Assembly: GCA_023441125.1 (NCBI GenBank)
Contig: JAEZQV010000296.1
Span: forward strand, 1-15,632
Direction: 5' to 3'
DNA from: Bacillota bacterium
GTDB lineage: Bacteria > Bacillota_C > Negativicutes > Sporomusales > Sporomusaceae
DNA length: 15,632 nucleotides
The notes below the pieces were generated by a model. It was not told the origin of the DNA. It made no database searches and saw only the letters and a program-made list of their open reading frames with translations. The position numbers were made by a program, and so were the translations under genes. Shown piece by piece: positions 15,162 through 15,632 of the stretch. Numbering within the stretch: the stretch's first letter is position 1; the number at the start of each line of letters is the position of its first letter.

Positions 15162-15197
15162 CGGGACATAATATGTACTAGCGGGACTTAATACGAC
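15162..15197 (+). promoter_or_regulatory. CggR operator upstream of cggR (autoregulation)
   Basis: CGGGAC (15162-15167), six bases, TGTA (15174-15177), four bases, CGGGAC (15182-15187), six bases, CGAC (15194-15197). The layout matches the established B. subtilis CggR operator with identical spacing. A CATAAT (15167-15172) overlapping the first half-site could be the -10 element. No clear -35 is visible. The site ends 16 bases before the cggR GTG. Confidence 0.8.
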
Positions 15198-15213
15198 CCA
15201 AAGGGGATCTGCC

Positions 15214-15632
15214 GTGGAAAGAATTATTCAGCTGCAGCGCAAAATAGCGCCTGAATTAACGCAAATTATTGAAGCAAGATACAATCTTCTGCGCCACATT
15301 CAGCATACTCAACCGGTTGGCCGCAGAGCGCTGGCTCTGATGCTGGACATGGGCGAGCGGATCGTGCGGGCTCAGGTAGACTGGTTGAAAACGGCAGGAC
15401 TTGTTGAGTTTTCCCAGTTAGGTATGACAGTTACGGCGGAAGGCCAAGCTATGCTGGGGGACTTAGCCGAATACATCCGTCTGCTGCGTGGTTTGGTCAG
15501 CCTCGAAACCGAATTGGCCGAACGGCTCAGTGTCAGGAAAGTAATTATTATTCCCGGCGACAGTGAAGCCGACAGTGCGGTTCGGCGTGAGCTCGGGCGG
15601 GCAACAGCCGGTGTACTTGGCCAGCATTTGGG
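15214..15632 (+). CDS. cggR: CggR, central glycolytic genes regulator (3' partial)
   Basis: CggR is a SorC-family repressor of the gapA-pgk-tpi-pgm-eno operon, inactivated by fructose-1,6-bisphosphate. The first 139 codons are present and the frame is still open at the window end (full length is about 340). The GTG start is preceded by AAGGGG (15201-15206) at seven bases. The protein begins MERIIQLQRKIAPELTQIIEARYNLLRHIQ, with a winged helix-turn-helix at about 24-77 (PVGRRALALMLDMGERIVRAQVDWLKTAGLVEF...GMTVTAEG) and a linker helix. The effector domain then starts with VIIIPGDSEADSAVRRELGRA (110-130). This order and these residues match B. subtilis CggR. The gapA operon probably lies just beyond the window. 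A matching operator lies directly upstream. Confidence 0.94.
   Translation, partial: MERIIQLQRKIAPELTQIIEARYNLLRHIQHTQPVGRRALALMLDMGERIVRAQVDWLKTAGLVEFSQLGMTVTAEGQAMLGDLAEYIRLLRGLVSLETELAERLSVRKVIIIPGDSEADSAVRRELGRATAGVLGQHL

Overview
The window reads as a chromosomal segment of an anaerobic Firmicute, most likely a Negativicute (Sporomusa-like). That placement is an inference from three things: Firmicute-type regulators (GlpP and CggR) beside sigma-54, an anaerobic GlpABC dehydrogenase instead of GlpD, and GC-rich genes separated by AT-rich spacers with strong AGGAGG-type ribosome sites. Every confident gene lies on the + strand. I see no tRNA, rRNA, insertion sequence, phage gene or CRISPR array.

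Region 1 (1-3906) is a [NiFe]-hydrogenase maturation cluster, hypF (5' end cut by the window)-hypC-hypD-hypE, tightly packed with overlapping hypC/hypD and hypD/hypE ends. Together these make the cyanide and CO ligands of the Fe(CN)2CO centre. Region 2 (3907-5443) is rpoN (sigma-54) with its own promoter region and a terminator-like hairpin. The hydrogenase genes and any sigma-54 targets are outside the window.

Region 3 (5444-13063) is a complete glycerol utilisation module: glpP (RNA-binding antiterminator), glpF (glycerol channel), glpK (glycerol kinase) and glpABC (membrane-associated anaerobic glycerol-3-phosphate dehydrogenase). Two leaders, before glpF and before glpA, carry the same 18-base box (AGAGATGAAGARAAGTCC). 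In the glpA leader the box sits in a small hairpin whose 3' arm is also the 5' arm of a strong intrinsic terminator, which is the layout expected of a GlpP-controlled antitermination switch. A likely circuit is: glycerol enters, GlpK makes glycerol-3-phosphate, GlpP senses it and opens both glpFK and glpABC.

Region 4 (13064-15632) joins this to lower glycolysis: pyk (pyruvate kinase with the extra C-terminal PEP-utiliser-like domain) and the 5' end of cggR, the repressor of central glycolytic genes. Both genes are preceded by a two-half-site sequence with exactly the spacing of the Bacillus subtilis CggR operator. So pyk appears to belong to the CggR regulon here and cggR to be autoregulated.

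I find no wholly new multi-gene system. The novelty is regulatory: the paired GlpP boxes, a CggR operator on pyk, an 11-mer shared upstream of pyk and cggR, a packed series of inverted repeats before glpP, tandem repeats at the hypE/rpoN junction, a possible 26-codon ORF coupled to glpF, and a glycerol kinase lacking the histidine that PTS HPr phosphorylates in other Firmicutes.
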